NCBI GenBank assembly: GCA_016719885.1
Contig: JADJYF010000026.1
Coordinates: 186,001 to 250,000, forward strand
Direction of reading: 5' to 3'
Source of the DNA: Pseudomonadota bacterium
Lineage (GTDB): Bacteria > Pseudomonadota > Gammaproteobacteria > Ga0077536
Length of the DNA stretch: 64,000 nt
The position numbers were made by a program, and so were the translations under genes. Shown here in pieces: positions 55,057 through 63,841 of the stretch. The notes beneath the pieces are model-generated. The model was not told the origin of the DNA and ran no database searches. It saw nothing but the letters and a program-made list of their open reading frames with translations. Numbering within the stretch: position 1 is the first letter of the stretch; the number at the start of each line of letters is the position of its first letter.

Positions 55057-55530
55057 ATGGGTGACTTCTACCTCGCGCGCGCCCTGCATGTGCTGGGCGT
55101 GGTGTTGTGGATAGGCGGCGTGGCCTTCGTCACCCTGGTGCTGCTGCCAGCGCTGCGCCGCAGCGTCGCGGCCGACGAACGGGTGGCGATGTTCGACCGT
55201 ATCGAGGGCGCGTTCGCCACGCAGGCGCGCGTCACCACCGCCGTCACCGGGCTGTCGGGCCTGTGGCTGGTGCACCGGCTCGACGCCTGGTCACGCTTTG
55301 GCGACCTTCACTACTGGTGGATGCATGCCATGGTCGCGGTGTGGCTGTTGTTCACCCTGATGCTGTTCGTGTTCGAACCGTGGTTCCTGCACCGCTGGTT
55401 CCATGCCCGCGCGGCGCTCGATGCCGAGGGTACTTTCGCCCTCATCCAGCGCCTGCACCGCGTGCTGCTGACCGTCAGCGTGGTGACGGTGCTCGGCGCC
55501 GCTGCCGGCAGCCACGGTTGGCGCTTCTAG
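55057..55530 (+). CDS. Four-helix membrane protein, CopD-like
   Basis: A 157-residue protein with four hydrophobic helices. H11 in ALHVLGVVLWIGGVAFV and other His on helices 2-4 (LHYWWMHAMVAVWLL) suggest heme or copper binding like CopD/YckC-type proteins. No domain can be fixed by eye. ATG 55057 lies 12 bases after the VOC stop. Confidence 0.72.
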   Translation: MGDFYLARALHVLGVVLWIGGVAFVTLVLLPALRRSVAADERVAMFDRIEGAFATQARVTTAVTGLSGLWLVHRLDAWSRFGDLHYWWMHAMVAVWLLFTLMLFVFEPWFLHRWFHARAALDAEGTFALIQRLHRVLLTVSVVTVLGAAAGSHGWRF

Positions 55531-55621
55531 CGTTACGGCGCGGCCCCCCGCTGGCGGAATTGCGCGTCGCCGCCAAGGCGGGGACAATCCGGCCATCAGG
55601 CAGCCAGCACGAGGGCACTCC

Positions 55622-56101
55622 ATGAACGCCGTCTCCCCTTTGCATCCCGTCGCGTCGGGTTACACCACCCAGCCCATCCTCTGGACCCGCTCCATCGGCT
55701 CGGCCAGGTTCGACTACCCGATTGATTACTGGGTCGCGATTCTCGGCGCCAACCTTGAAACCGGCCGTATCGATTTCCTCAGCAAGTGGGAACCGAACGC
55801 CTATTGCCACTACCACCGTCACCTCGGCCCGATGTCGGTGCTGGTGCTGGAAGGCGAGCAGCACATCATCGAGACCACGCCGTTCGAAACCATCCACAAG
55901 GTGCGCAAGCCGGGCTTCTACACCCACAGCGCCGGCGGCGACGTGCACATGGAACACGGCGGACCGAGCGGCGCGGTGGTGTTGTTCAGCTGCCAGGCCG
56001 TCGACGACGGCAAGTTGTTCGAAGTGCTCGACCGACAGGGCAAGGTGCTCGCCACCGCCACCATCCAGGGCTTCCTCGACGCGCAGAAGCCGCGCACCTG
56101 A
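55622..56101 (+). CDS. Cupin-domain protein
   Basis: A 159-residue protein. The cupin metal motif is seen as HYHRHLGPMSVLVLEGEQ near 63-80 (His, His, Glu) with a second HMEHGG near 111-116. GAGGG lies before the ATG. Such single-domain cupins include dioxygenases such as the acetylacetone-cleaving type; the substrate is unknown. Convergent with the FMN glutamate-synthase-like gene. Confidence 0.83.
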   Translation: MNAVSPLHPVASGYTTQPILWTRSIGSARFDYPIDYWVAILGANLETGRIDFLSKWEPNAYCHYHRHLGPMSVLVLEGEQHIIETTPFETIHKVRKPGFYTHSAGGDVHMEHGGPSGAVVLFSCQAVDDGKLFEVLDRQGKVLATATIQGFLDAQKPRT

Positions 56102-56117
56102 ACCCGCGGCGCGGTCG

Positions 56118-57770
56118 CTACTGGGCCTTGCCCGAACGCATCGACAGGATATTCGGCGGCGCGGCGAAGGTATCGGTGCGCGCCGCCTCCCAGAACACCT
56201 TGAACACCGGCGAGTCCGGCGTCGAATTCAAGAGTTCGCCGGGCTTGAGCCAATTGTAGAGCGCCGCCAGCGATCGCACTTCGGTCGAGGACACGCGTCG
56301 GATCACGTGTTCCGGCCCGAGTTCACGCGGATGACTCAAACCCGCCGCCGACAGCATTTCTTTCAGCACCGACAAGGTGTTCTGCTGGTATTGGAACACG
56401 CGCTCGGCCTTGTCCGTCACCACCAGCGCGCGCATGCGCTTCGGATCCTGGGTCGCGACGCCGGTCGGACAATGCCCGGAATGACAGGTCTGCGATTGCA
56501 GGCAACCGACCGCGAACATGAAGCCGCGCGCGGAGTTGCACCAGTCGGCGCCCATGGCGAGCGTGCGCGCGACGTCAAAGGCGGTGATGACCTTGCCCGA
56601 GGCGCCGATGCGTATGCGTTCGCGCAGGCCGATGCCGACCAAGGTGTTGTGCACCAGCATCAGCGCTTCGCGCAGCGGCGCGCCGACGTGATCGGAAAAC
56701 TCCAGCGGCGCGGCGCCGGTGCCGCCTTCACCGCCATCGACCACGATGAAGTCCGGCGTGATGCCGGTTTCGAGCATGGCCTTGGCCATGCCGAACCATT
56801 CCCACGGATGACCGACGGCGAACTTCACGCCCACCGGCTTGCCGCCCGAAAGTTCACGCAAGGTCTTGACGAAGGCCATCAGTTCGAGCGGCGTCGAGAA
56901 CGCCGAATGACGCGCCGGCGATATGCAGTCCACGCCGACCGGCACGCCGCGCGCCGCCGCGATCTCGGGCGTGACCTTGGGCCCCGGCAATACGCCGCCA
57001 TGGCCGGGCTTGGCGCCCTGCGAAAGCTTCACCTCGATCATCTTGACCTGCGCGAGCGCGGCGTTGGCGCTGAACTTGTCGGCATCGAAGCGGCCTTCGG
57101 CATCGCGACAACCGAAATAGCCGCTGCCGATCTCCCACACCAGGTCGCCGCCCTTCTCGCGGTGATAGCGTGAAATCGATCCTTCGCCGGTGTCGTGGAA
57201 GAAACCGCCGCGGCGCGCACCTTCGTTCAAGGCCATGATGGCGTTGGCCGACAGCGCGCCGAAACTCATGGCCGAGACGTTGAACACGCTGGCGCAATAG
57301 GGTTGCGTGCAGTCGCCGCCGCCGACCTCGATGCGAAAGTCGTGGCTGCCGATTTCCGTCGGCGCGATGGAATGGTTCATCCACTCGTAGTGCGGCTGGT
57401 AGACATCGAGCTGGGTGCCGAAGGGGCGCTTGTCGATGGTGCCCTTGGCGCGCTGGTAGACGATGGAGCGCTGGGCGCGCGAGAACGGCAGTTCGTCGCG
57501 ATCCGCTTCGATGAAGTACTGGCGGATCTCGGGACGGATGTATTCGAAGAAGAAGCGGAAATGGGCCAGCAGCGGGTAGTTGCGGCGTATGGCCTGGCGC
57601 GTCTGGTGATAATCGATGAATCCCACCACCGACAGGCCGGCCGCCAGCAGCGTGAACGGCAGCAGTTCGTGGACCAGGGGCGTGAGCAAGGCGCCGAGCA
57701 CGGTGACCGCGCCGCAGGCCGCCCACGCCCAGTAACGCTGAGGCAGGAGAGATTCCAAGGCACTGAGCAT
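56118..57770 (-). CDS. FMN-binding glutamate synthase-like membrane protein
   Basis: A 550-residue protein from ATG 57770. Two N-terminal hydrophobic helices (residues ~15-50) precede a GltB-type FMN barrel: SAMSFGALSANAIMALNEGA, PGHGGVLPGPKV, IVVDGGEGGTGAAP and the cluster CLQSQTCHSGHCPTGVATQDP. It lacks the amidotransferase domain, so it is not a complete glutamate synthase; electron donor and product are unclear. The earlier codons in frame belong to a shadow of yceH. Confidence 0.9.
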   Translation of the reverse strand: MLSALESLLPQRYWAWAACGAVTVLGALLTPLVHELLPFTLLAAGLSVVGFIDYHQTRQAIRRNYPLLAHFRFFFEYIRPEIRQYFIEADRDELPFSRAQRSIVYQRAKGTIDKRPFGTQLDVYQPHYEWMNHSIAPTEIGSHDFRIEVGGGDCTQPYCASVFNVSAMSFGALSANAIMALNEGARRGGFFHDTGEGSISRYHREKGGDLVWEIGSGYFGCRDAEGRFDADKFSANAALAQVKMIEVKLSQGAKPGHGGVLPGPKVTPEIAAARGVPVGVDCISPARHSAFSTPLELMAFVKTLRELSGGKPVGVKFAVGHPWEWFGMAKAMLETGITPDFIVVDGGEGGTGAAPLEFSDHVGAPLREALMLVHNTLVGIGLRERIRIGASGKVITAFDVARTLAMGADWCNSARGFMFAVGCLQSQTCHSGHCPTGVATQDPKRMRALVVTDKAERVFQYQQNTLSVLKEMLSAAGLSHPRELGPEHVIRRVSSTEVRSLAALYNWLKPGELLNSTPDSPVFKVFWEAARTDTFAAPPNILSMRSGKAQ

Positions 57771-57862
57771 GCTCGACTCCTCCGTGGTGTGGGGCGATGG
57801 TAGCAGTTCGCGGCCAGGGTAGCGGCCGCGCCGGCGCGCGGCGCAGTGCGCGCGCGGCCGGC

Positions 57863-58516
57863 TCAGGACTCGCCGAGGCTGGCCTTGAGGCTGGCGATCT
57901 CGGCGCCGAGGCGCGCGACGGTTTGTTCGAGACTCGCCACGCGCGCCTCGAGATCGTCGCCGCGCGCGGCCGGCACTGACGGCGGCGGCGCCGCCACCGA
58001 ATCGATGTGGCCGCTGAACAGGTGCGCGTAACGCGATTCGCGCGCGCCCGGCGCACGCGGCAAAAGCGCGACGAACGGCCCGTAGCCGCGCGTCATCAAG
58101 CCCTCGAGCGTGGCTTCGACGGCCTGCGCATCGGCGAACTCGCACAGGCGCTGGGTATGGGCGCGCAATTCGCCGGGCGTCTGCGCACCGCGCAGCAGCA
58201 GTACGCAGACGATGCCGAGTTCCTGCGCGTTGAACTTCAACTGGCCGAACTCGGTATTGCAGAAGCGCTGCCGGTACTTGGTGACGCGACCGCCATAGCC
58301 GCCGCGGTCGCTGACCACGTGGGCCTTGATGAGGCCGTCGAGCGTGGCCTGCACCTCGTGCGCCGACAACTCCAGTATCGGCTCGCGGTTGGTCTTCTGG
58401 TTGCACGCCGCCTGCAGGGCATTCAAGGACAGCGGGTACTGATCGGGCGTCGTGATCTCCTTTTCAATCAGCGCGCCGACCACGCGCGCTTCGAGCGCCG
58501 TCAACTCATGGCTCAC
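57863..58516 (-). CDS. YceH family protein (DUF480)
   Basis: A 217-residue protein of two winged-helix domains plus a C-terminal coiled coil (LEARVASLEQTVARLGAEIA). LTALEARVVGALIEKEITTPDQYP and SLNALQAACNQKTNREP identify the family. GTG 58516 overlaps the stop of the enoyl-CoA hydratase gene in GTGA. DNA binding is likely; a regulon is not known. Confidence 0.9.
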   Translation of the reverse strand: MSHELTALEARVVGALIEKEITTPDQYPLSLNALQAACNQKTNREPILELSAHEVQATLDGLIKAHVVSDRGGYGGRVTKYRQRFCNTEFGQLKFNAQELGIVCVLLLRGAQTPGELRAHTQRLCEFADAQAVEATLEGLMTRGYGPFVALLPRAPGARESRYAHLFSGHIDSVAAPPPSVPAARGDDLEARVASLEQTVARLGAEIASLKASLGES

Positions 58517-59334
58517 GCCGCGCCACCGACGTCGGCGTAGCGCGCATCGCGCTTTTGCAGCGCGGCGTTGACCGCTTCGACCTGGTTGGGCGAGCCCAAG
58601 AGTTCGAGCTGCAGGGACTCCTCGAGCGCGAGACCGGTGCGCGCGTCGGCGCGCCAGGACTCGTTCAACAGGCGCTTGGAGGCGCGCACCGCGTGGGGCG
58701 AACGGGCCGCGATGGCGCGCGCGCTGCGCATGGCCTCGGCCAAGGGGTCGGCCACCACGCGCGTCACGAGGCCGAGCGCGCACGCTTCCTCGGCATCGAT
58801 GATGCGACCGCTCAGGGTCAAGTCCTTGGCGACGTCGAGCCGCACCAGGTCCGGCAAGGTCTGGGTCAGGCCCATGTCCGGCACCAGGCCGTACTTGATC
58901 TCCATCACCGACATGCGCGTGTCGGGCGCGGCGAACCGGATGTCGGCGCCGAGCGCAATCTGGCAGCCACCGCCGAACGCCACGCCGTGCAGCGCCGCCA
59001 GCACCGGCATCGGCATGGTTTTCCAGATCACCGCGGTGCGCTGCGCGCGGTTGTCGGGCGCGCCGTCGCGCGCCAGCAGGCGGTCCATCACCGCGCGCGC
59101 CGCGTCGGGACCTTTCAGCATCTCGGCCATGACCGAAAAATCGAGGCCCGCACAAAAGCTCGGGCCATTGCCCGACAGCACCACCACGCGTACCGCCGGA
59201 TTGGCGGCCAGCGCGGCGCCGGCATCATTGATGGCGGCGAACATCTCCAGGGTCAGGGAGTTGTGCTTGTCGGGGCGATTGAAGCGTACGTCGGCGATGC
59301 CCTCGGCAATCTCGACAGTGACCAGGTTCGTCAT
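58513..59334 (-). CDS. Enoyl-CoA hydratase/isomerase family protein
   Basis: A 273-residue crotonase-fold protein. The oxyanion hole is formed by SFCAGLDFS and HGVAFGGGCQIALGADI; catalytic acids lie in MSVMEIKYGLVPDMG. It resembles hydratases of acyl-CoA or CoA-bound aromatics. It follows the HCCA-isomerase-like gene by 10 bases and is coupled to yceH. Confidence 0.9.
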   Translation of the reverse strand: MTNLVTVEIAEGIADVRFNRPDKHNSLTLEMFAAINDAGAALAANPAVRVVVLSGNGPSFCAGLDFSVMAEMLKGPDAARAVMDRLLARDGAPDNRAQRTAVIWKTMPMPVLAALHGVAFGGGCQIALGADIRFAAPDTRMSVMEIKYGLVPDMGLTQTLPDLVRLDVAKDLTLSGRIIDAEEACALGLVTRVVADPLAEAMRSARAIAARSPHAVRASKRLLNESWRADARTGLALEESLQLELLGSPNQVEAVNAALQKRDARYADVGGAA

Positions 59335-59344
59335 GCTTGGCTCC

Positions 59345-59956
59345 TCAGGCTGAATGGGTGATGCGCGAACGCATGAGGTCGATGCGGTCGTTGCCGAAAT
59401 ACATGTCGTCGCCGTCGAGGAACATTGTCGGCGAGCCGAAGCCGCCGCGCGCCACCACTTCCTCGGTCGCCTGGCGCAGGCGCTCCTTGCACGCACTGCT
59501 GGCGATGCCGTCGAAAAACTCCTCGCGCGTGAAGCCGAGGCCGGTCGCGATGTCGGCCAGCGCCTCGTCCTGGGAGATATCGACCAGCTCGGTCCAGTAG
59601 CGTTTGAACACCGCACGCGCATAGGGCACCAGGCAGCCGCGGTCGATGGCGAGATAGGCGCCGCGCATGGCTTTCACGCTGTTGACCGGGAATACCGGCG
59701 GCGGAAACGTGATGCCGATGCCGACCAGGCGCGCCCAGTCGGCGAGATCCTTGCGCATGTAGGCGGCCTTCAGGGGCACCGGCGTTTCACGCGACTGGTA
59801 GACGCTGGGATTGACGGTGTTGAAGATGCCGCCGACCAGGATCGGCCGCCACTCGATGTCGACATCGAGACCGGCCATGCGCGTTTGCAGGTACTCGAAG
59901 GCGAGGTAGGTCCACGGGCTGGAACAGTCGAAAAAACATTCGATGCGATGGCGCAT
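59345..59956 (-). CDS. 2-hydroxychromene-2-carboxylate isomerase-like protein (DsbA/kappa-GST fold)
   Basis: A 203-residue thioredoxin-fold protein. The active-site segment FFDCSSPWTYLA near 8-19 has Ser-Pro in place of CxxC, as in HCCA isomerase (NahD), which isomerises a naphthalene-pathway intermediate with glutathione. GSPTMFLDGDDMYFGNDR closes it. No other aromatic-ring pathway genes adjoin, so substrate is uncertain. Confidence 0.88.
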   Translation of the reverse strand: MRHRIECFFDCSSPWTYLAFEYLQTRMAGLDVDIEWRPILVGGIFNTVNPSVYQSRETPVPLKAAYMRKDLADWARLVGIGITFPPPVFPVNSVKAMRGAYLAIDRGCLVPYARAVFKRYWTELVDISQDEALADIATGLGFTREEFFDGIASSACKERLRQATEEVVARGGFGSPTMFLDGDDMYFGNDRIDLMRSRITHSA

Positions 59957-59992
59957 GTCACTTTCCTCTTGGCCGACGTGTGAAGATTCTTG

Positions 59993-60991
59993 TCACGGCA
60001 GTTCGCACACCACGCGCCCCATCACGCGGCGCGCGGCAATGGTGTCGAGCGCGTCCACCAGGTCCTCGAAGGCGAGGCGCGCATGCACATGGGGCGTGAG
60101 CTTGCCGCTGGCCGCCCATTGTTCGAGCGCGGCGTGCACCTGGCGGCCACCCTCGGGATACACGCGGCCGTACTCGCCGGCGCGCACGCCGATGATGGAA
60201 TACTGCTTGAGCAAGGCATGGTTGACGGTGGCGCTCGGAATGCGGCCGCTGGCGAAGCCGATGACCAGCATGCGTCCGAAGGGCGCGATGCAGTGCAGGG
60301 ATTCATCGAACACGTCGCCGCCTATCGGATCGAACACCAGGTCGGCGCCGCGGCCGTCGGTCCAGGCCTTGACCGCCTGGCGAAACGGACCCGACGCATA
60401 GTCGATGACCGCCGCCGCGCCCCGGCTCGCCACCAATTCGAGCTTGGCGGTGCCGGCCGCCATGCCGATCACGCGCGCGCCCATGGCGGCGGCGAGTTCG
60501 ACCGCCGCGAGGCCGACGCCGCCGGCCGCGCCGTGTATCAGCACGGTTTCGCCGGCCGCGAGATGGCCGCGCACGATCAGGCCGACGTAGGCGGTCTTGT
60601 AGCCGATGATGAAGGCCGCGCCGTGGGCGAAGTCGAAATTGTCGGGCAGGTGCATGCAATCACTGGCGGCCGTCACCACCTGCTCGGCGGCGGCGCCGGC
60701 GCGAATCGTGCCCATCACCCGCGCGCCGGGCTGGAAACGTTCGACGCCCTCTCCCACCGCCAGCACCTCGCCGGCGAATTCCGCGCAGGGCGTGAACGGC
60801 AGCGGCGGCTTGTATTGATACAGCCCTTGCACCATCAGCATGTCGGGAAAGCCCACCGCGAACGCGCGGTTGCGCACCAGGATCTCGCCCGGGCCGGGCG
60901 CGCGTGACGCGACTTCGGCCACGCCGAGCGTGTGGTAATCTCCGAACGCGTGGCAGCGCCAGGCGCGGTGACTCGCAGTGCTCTCGCTCAT
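59993..60991 (-). CDS. NADPH:quinone oxidoreductase-family (MDR) protein
   Basis: A 332-residue zinc-free medium-chain reductase. VLIHGAAGGVGLAAVELA carries the Rossmann glycines, FDPIGGDVFDESL follows, and an N-terminal GroES-like fold has PCAEFAGEVLAVGEGV. Likely NADPH-dependent reduction of quinones or enoyl compounds. First gene of the four-gene minus-strand run with the HCCA-isomerase-like, enoyl-CoA hydratase and yceH genes. Confidence 0.9.
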   Translation of the reverse strand: MSESTASHRAWRCHAFGDYHTLGVAEVASRAPGPGEILVRNRAFAVGFPDMLMVQGLYQYKPPLPFTPCAEFAGEVLAVGEGVERFQPGARVMGTIRAGAAAEQVVTAASDCMHLPDNFDFAHGAAFIIGYKTAYVGLIVRGHLAAGETVLIHGAAGGVGLAAVELAAAMGARVIGMAAGTAKLELVASRGAAAVIDYASGPFRQAVKAWTDGRGADLVFDPIGGDVFDESLHCIAPFGRMLVIGFASGRIPSATVNHALLKQYSIIGVRAGEYGRVYPEGGRQVHAALEQWAASGKLTPHVHARLAFEDLVDALDTIAARRVMGRVVCELP

Positions 60992-61037
60992 GCGTCAGCT
61001 ATCCCCTAGAACGGCAGGCATCATAATCGGAATCAGC

Positions 61038-61526
61038 ATGATCACGTTATCCAGACAGGCGGCCGATGTGGCCGAGGTATTGAAGGCACGCAAGGAAAGC
61101 ATCGCGGTCGCGGAGTCGTCCACCGGCGGTCTCATTTCCGCCAACCTGCTCGCGGTGCCGGGCGCCTCGGCCTATTACATGGGCGGCAGCGTCATCTACA
61201 CCATGCGCGCGCGGCGCGAGCTGCTCGGCATCGACAAGGCCACGCTCGATCAGCAACAACCCTTGACCGAAAACTACGTGACGCTGTGCGCCCAGCGCAT
61301 ACGCGAGCGTCTCAAGGCGACCTGGGGCATCGCCGAACTCGGCGCCACCGGCCCTGCCGGCACGCCCTATGGCCATCCGCCGGGCATCTGCGTGCTGGCG
61401 GTGGTCGGCCCGGTGACGGTCACCCGTCGTCTCGAGACCGGCAGCCCGGATCGCGAAGGCAACATGCAGGTCTTCACGCGCGCCGCGCTGGAACTGCTGC
61501 AGGAAGCGCTGGACCAGTGCCAGTGA
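61038..61526 (+). CDS. pncC: CinA C-terminal / nicotinamide-nucleotide amidase
   Basis: A 162-residue stand-alone CinA C domain, deamidating NMN to NaMN. SIAVAESSTGGLISANL near 23-39, GASAYYMGGSVIYT, and GIAELGATGPAG define it. ATG 61038 fits the family start. Divergent from the quinone oxidoreductase gene. Confidence 0.9.
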   Translation: MITLSRQAADVAEVLKARKESIAVAESSTGGLISANLLAVPGASAYYMGGSVIYTMRARRELLGIDKATLDQQQPLTENYVTLCAQRIRERLKATWGIAELGATGPAGTPYGHPPGICVLAVVGPVTVTRRLETGSPDREGNMQVFTRAALELLQEALDQCQ

Positions 61527-61539
61527 TGGCGGCCCGCTA

Positions 61540-62166
61540 GTGGACGCGTCGTTCTGGAAAGCGCGCTGGGAAGCCAACCAGATTGGCTTCCACGAGGCCG
61601 AGGTGCATCCCATGCTGCTCGCCCATGGCGCGCGCCTCGGCGACAGCGGCGCGGTGCTGGTGCCGCTGTGCGGAAAATCGAACGACATGGCGTGGCTCGC
61701 CGCGCGCGGCCTGGCGGTACTCGGCATCGAGCTCTCGGACATCGCCGTGCAAGCGTTCTTCAGCGAGCGTGGCCTCGCGCCCGCGCACAGCGCGGTGGCG
61801 GGCTACGAGGAATACCGCGCGCCCGGCTATCGCCTGTTGTGCGGGGATTTCTTCGCGCTGACGCGCGACGTGCTTGGCGCCTTCAGCGCCATCTACGACC
61901 GTGCGGCCCTGATTGCCCTGCCGCCCGCCATGCGTCGTGACTACGCGGCGACGCTCGGCGCACTGGCCGCGCCCGGCACGCGCATGCTGCTGGTGAGCGT
62001 CGAGTACGAGGCCGGCGCCGTTTCAGCACCGCCCTTTGCCGTCAGCGCCGCTGAAGTCACGGCCTTGTACGGCGAACAATGGACCATCGAGGATCTCGGC
62101 ACGCGCGCCGCCGACGTGAAGGGGCAGCCGGGCACGGAGCAGGCGTTTTTCCTGGTCCGACGCTAG
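61540..62166 (+). CDS. tpm: Thiopurine S-methyltransferase family protein
   Basis: A 208-residue SAM methyltransferase. DASFWKARWEANQIGFHE at the start, VLVPLCGKSNDMAWLA (SAM loop), GIELSDIAVQAFF and IYDRAALIALPPAMR are TPMT marks. Bacterial forms also methylate selenium and tellurium compounds. GTG start 61540, 13 bases after pncC; no good Shine-Dalgarno. Confidence 0.93.
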   Translation: MDASFWKARWEANQIGFHEAEVHPMLLAHGARLGDSGAVLVPLCGKSNDMAWLAARGLAVLGIELSDIAVQAFFSERGLAPAHSAVAGYEEYRAPGYRLLCGDFFALTRDVLGAFSAIYDRAALIALPPAMRRDYAATLGALAAPGTRMLLVSVEYEAGAVSAPPFAVSAAEVTALYGEQWTIEDLGTRAADVKGQPGTEQAFFLVRR

Positions 62167-62174
62167 CTTTTTCT

Positions 62175-62200
62175 TTGTGGGTCAGACTTCAGTCTGACAT
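62175..62200 (+). repeat. REP unit, GTGG family, left end
   Basis: GTGG at 62177-62180 followed by a 7-bp hairpin with TTCA loop (62181-62198). Identical in reverse complement to the right end. Confidence 0.9.
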
Positions 62201-62206
62201 GCGCAA

Positions 62207-62656
62207 TCACAACCACTCCGCATCCCAATGGGGATAATCAGAGACCCGCACGACAATGCGCCGTCGCAACGGGTTGGCAACGATGTAACGGGCAATGGCC
62301 GTCAAATCCTCGGTTTCGCGCACTGCATGTTCGTAGTAGCCCGGTTGCCATACCGGCCCATCGCGACAGGTTGTCCGGTTCGCAGCACGGGCGGTGCGGC
62401 CTTTGAGCAACTTCGCGACGATCTCGAGCGAGTGGCTGTGGCCCAATGCAAACAGCCAATGAAGATGGTCAGGCATGAGCACCCACGCCAACGACGTGAC
62501 CAGGGCGCATTCGTGCAGACGCCGCATTTCGTTGATGACGAAGCGTGCGCATGCAAAATCGCTGAAAAGCGGCCGCCGCTGGTGAGTCGTCGTCGTAAGA
62601 AAATAAACCTGACCGGGAAGGCTTACGCGTCCCTTGCGCAGTTGGGCATAGACCAT
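62207..62656 (-). CDS. REP-associated tyrosine transposase (RAYT, Y1/HUH)
   Basis: A 149-residue single-strand transposase related to IS200. The HUH motif is MPDHLHWLF near 63; YFLTTTTHQRRPLFSD precedes it, and the C-terminal PVWQPGYYEHAVRETEDL contains the tyrosine region, then ARYIVANPLRRRIV. Typically domesticated, RAYTs mobilise REPs rather than themselves. Length is complete and the frame intact. Confidence 0.9.
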   Translation of the reverse strand: MVYAQLRKGRVSLPGQVYFLTTTTHQRRPLFSDFACARFVINEMRRLHECALVTSLAWVLMPDHLHWLFALGHSHSLEIVAKLLKGRTARAANRTTCRDGPVWQPGYYEHAVRETEDLTAIARYIVANPLRRRIVVRVSDYPHWDAEWL

Positions 62657-62748
62657 CCTTGGCCTCCGAATTCATCGCGACATCCTGTCGCCGGTCGAAT
62701 GTAACCCGGCCGAATCGGGTTGTGAATCGCACGCTGCCGGTCGATGAA

Positions 62749-62774
62749 ATGTCAGACTGAAGTCTGACCCACAA
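62749..62774 (-). repeat. REP unit, GTGG family, right end
   Basis: Exact inverted copy of the left unit, 92 bases upstream of the argC start. CCAC at 62769-62772 is the outward GTGG. Confidence 0.9.
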
Positions 62775-62865
62775 TGCGGGGACCGCTCGCCCCTTAGCTT
62801 CCCGCGCTCCGCAGGGGCCAGTATGATGTCGCCCCTCTCACGGAACCAGACACAAGACCTCCCCC

Positions 62866-63822
62866 ATGGCCACACCCACGCTCTTCATCGACGGCGAACA
62901 CGGCACCACCGGGCTCGAGATCCGCGAGCGGCTGCGTGCGCGTGGCGATGTCGAGGTGGTGAGCCTGGCGCGGGACAAATCGAAGGACGAGGCCGCCAAG
63001 CGCGAGGTCGTGAACGCGGTCGATCTCGTCATCCTGTGCCTGCCGGACGACGCCGCCAAGGCCACCGTGGCGATGATCGACAACCCGCGCACCGGCGTCA
63101 TCGATGCCAGCACCGCGCATCGCACCGCGCCGGGCTGGGTATATGGCTTTCCCGAATTGTGTGGCGGCCAGCGCGCGGCCATCGCGGCCGCCAAGCGCGT
63201 CGCCAACCCGGGCTGCTATCCGACCGGCTTTCTCGGCCTGGTGCGGCCGCTGCGCGATGCCGGCCTGCTGGCCGCCGATGCACGCCTCGCGGTGCACGCG
63301 GTGTCGGGCTATTCCGGCGGCGGTCGCAAGATGATCGAAACCTACCGTGACGCCGCGCCCGGCAGCCAGCCACAGAATTTCGGCGCCTATGGCCTGACGC
63401 TCAACCACAAGCACCTGGGCGAAATGCAGGGGCACGGCCTTCTGAGCCACAAGCCGGTGTTCTCACCCTCGGTCGGTTATTACGAACGCGGCATGCTGGT
63501 ATTCGTGCCGCTGCATTACGCGCAATGCGCCGGCGCCGTGAATGGCGCGCGCCTGCAAGAAACGCTCGCCGCTCATTTCGCCGGCGAGCAGTTCGTGAGC
63601 GTGCGGCCCTTGAATGACGACGCGGCGCTGCGCGAGGGCAGCTTCATCGAGCCCGAAGCGCTCAATCACACCAATCGGCTGGAATTGTTCGTGTACGCCA
63701 ATGATGACCAGCAGCAGGCGATGCTGGTGGCGCGTCTCGACAACCTTGGTAAGGGCGCCAGCGGCGCGGCGCTGCAGAACATGAACCTCATGCTCGGCCT
63801 GCCGGAAGGCGCCGGCCTGTAA
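62866..63822 (+). CDS. argC: N-acetyl-gamma-glutamyl-phosphate reductase (short form)
   Basis: A 318-residue enzyme of arginine synthesis, of the shorter argC type. The catalytic Cys is in ANPGCYPTGFLG near 116; IDGEHGTTGLEIRERL is the nucleotide-binding start, and GYSGGGRKMIE and NHKHLGEMQ complete the site. Arg genes are split: argDF lie 33 kb away with their own leader. A RAYT element ends 92 bases upstream and could affect its promoter. Confidence 0.93.
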   Translation: MATPTLFIDGEHGTTGLEIRERLRARGDVEVVSLARDKSKDEAAKREVVNAVDLVILCLPDDAAKATVAMIDNPRTGVIDASTAHRTAPGWVYGFPELCGGQRAAIAAAKRVANPGCYPTGFLGLVRPLRDAGLLAADARLAVHAVSGYSGGGRKMIETYRDAAPGSQPQNFGAYGLTLNHKHLGEMQGHGLLSHKPVFSPSVGYYERGMLVFVPLHYAQCAGAVNGARLQETLAAHFAGEQFVSVRPLNDDAALREGSFIEPEALNHTNRLELFVYANDDQQQAMLVARLDNLGKGASGAALQNMNLMLGLPEGAGL

Positions 63823-63841
63823 AGCCGACGCAGGCTATCGC

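Larger units (their letters stand above)
62175..62774 (-). mobile_element. RAYT element: REP-associated transposase between inverted REP units
   Basis: A 600-base unit bounded by perfect 26-base inverted repeats (62175-62200 and 62749-62774) with the RAYT gene inside on the minus strand. Each end holds GTGG + GTCAGAC-TTCA-GTCTGAC with GTGG outward. It is inserted between tpm and argC. Confidence 0.85.
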
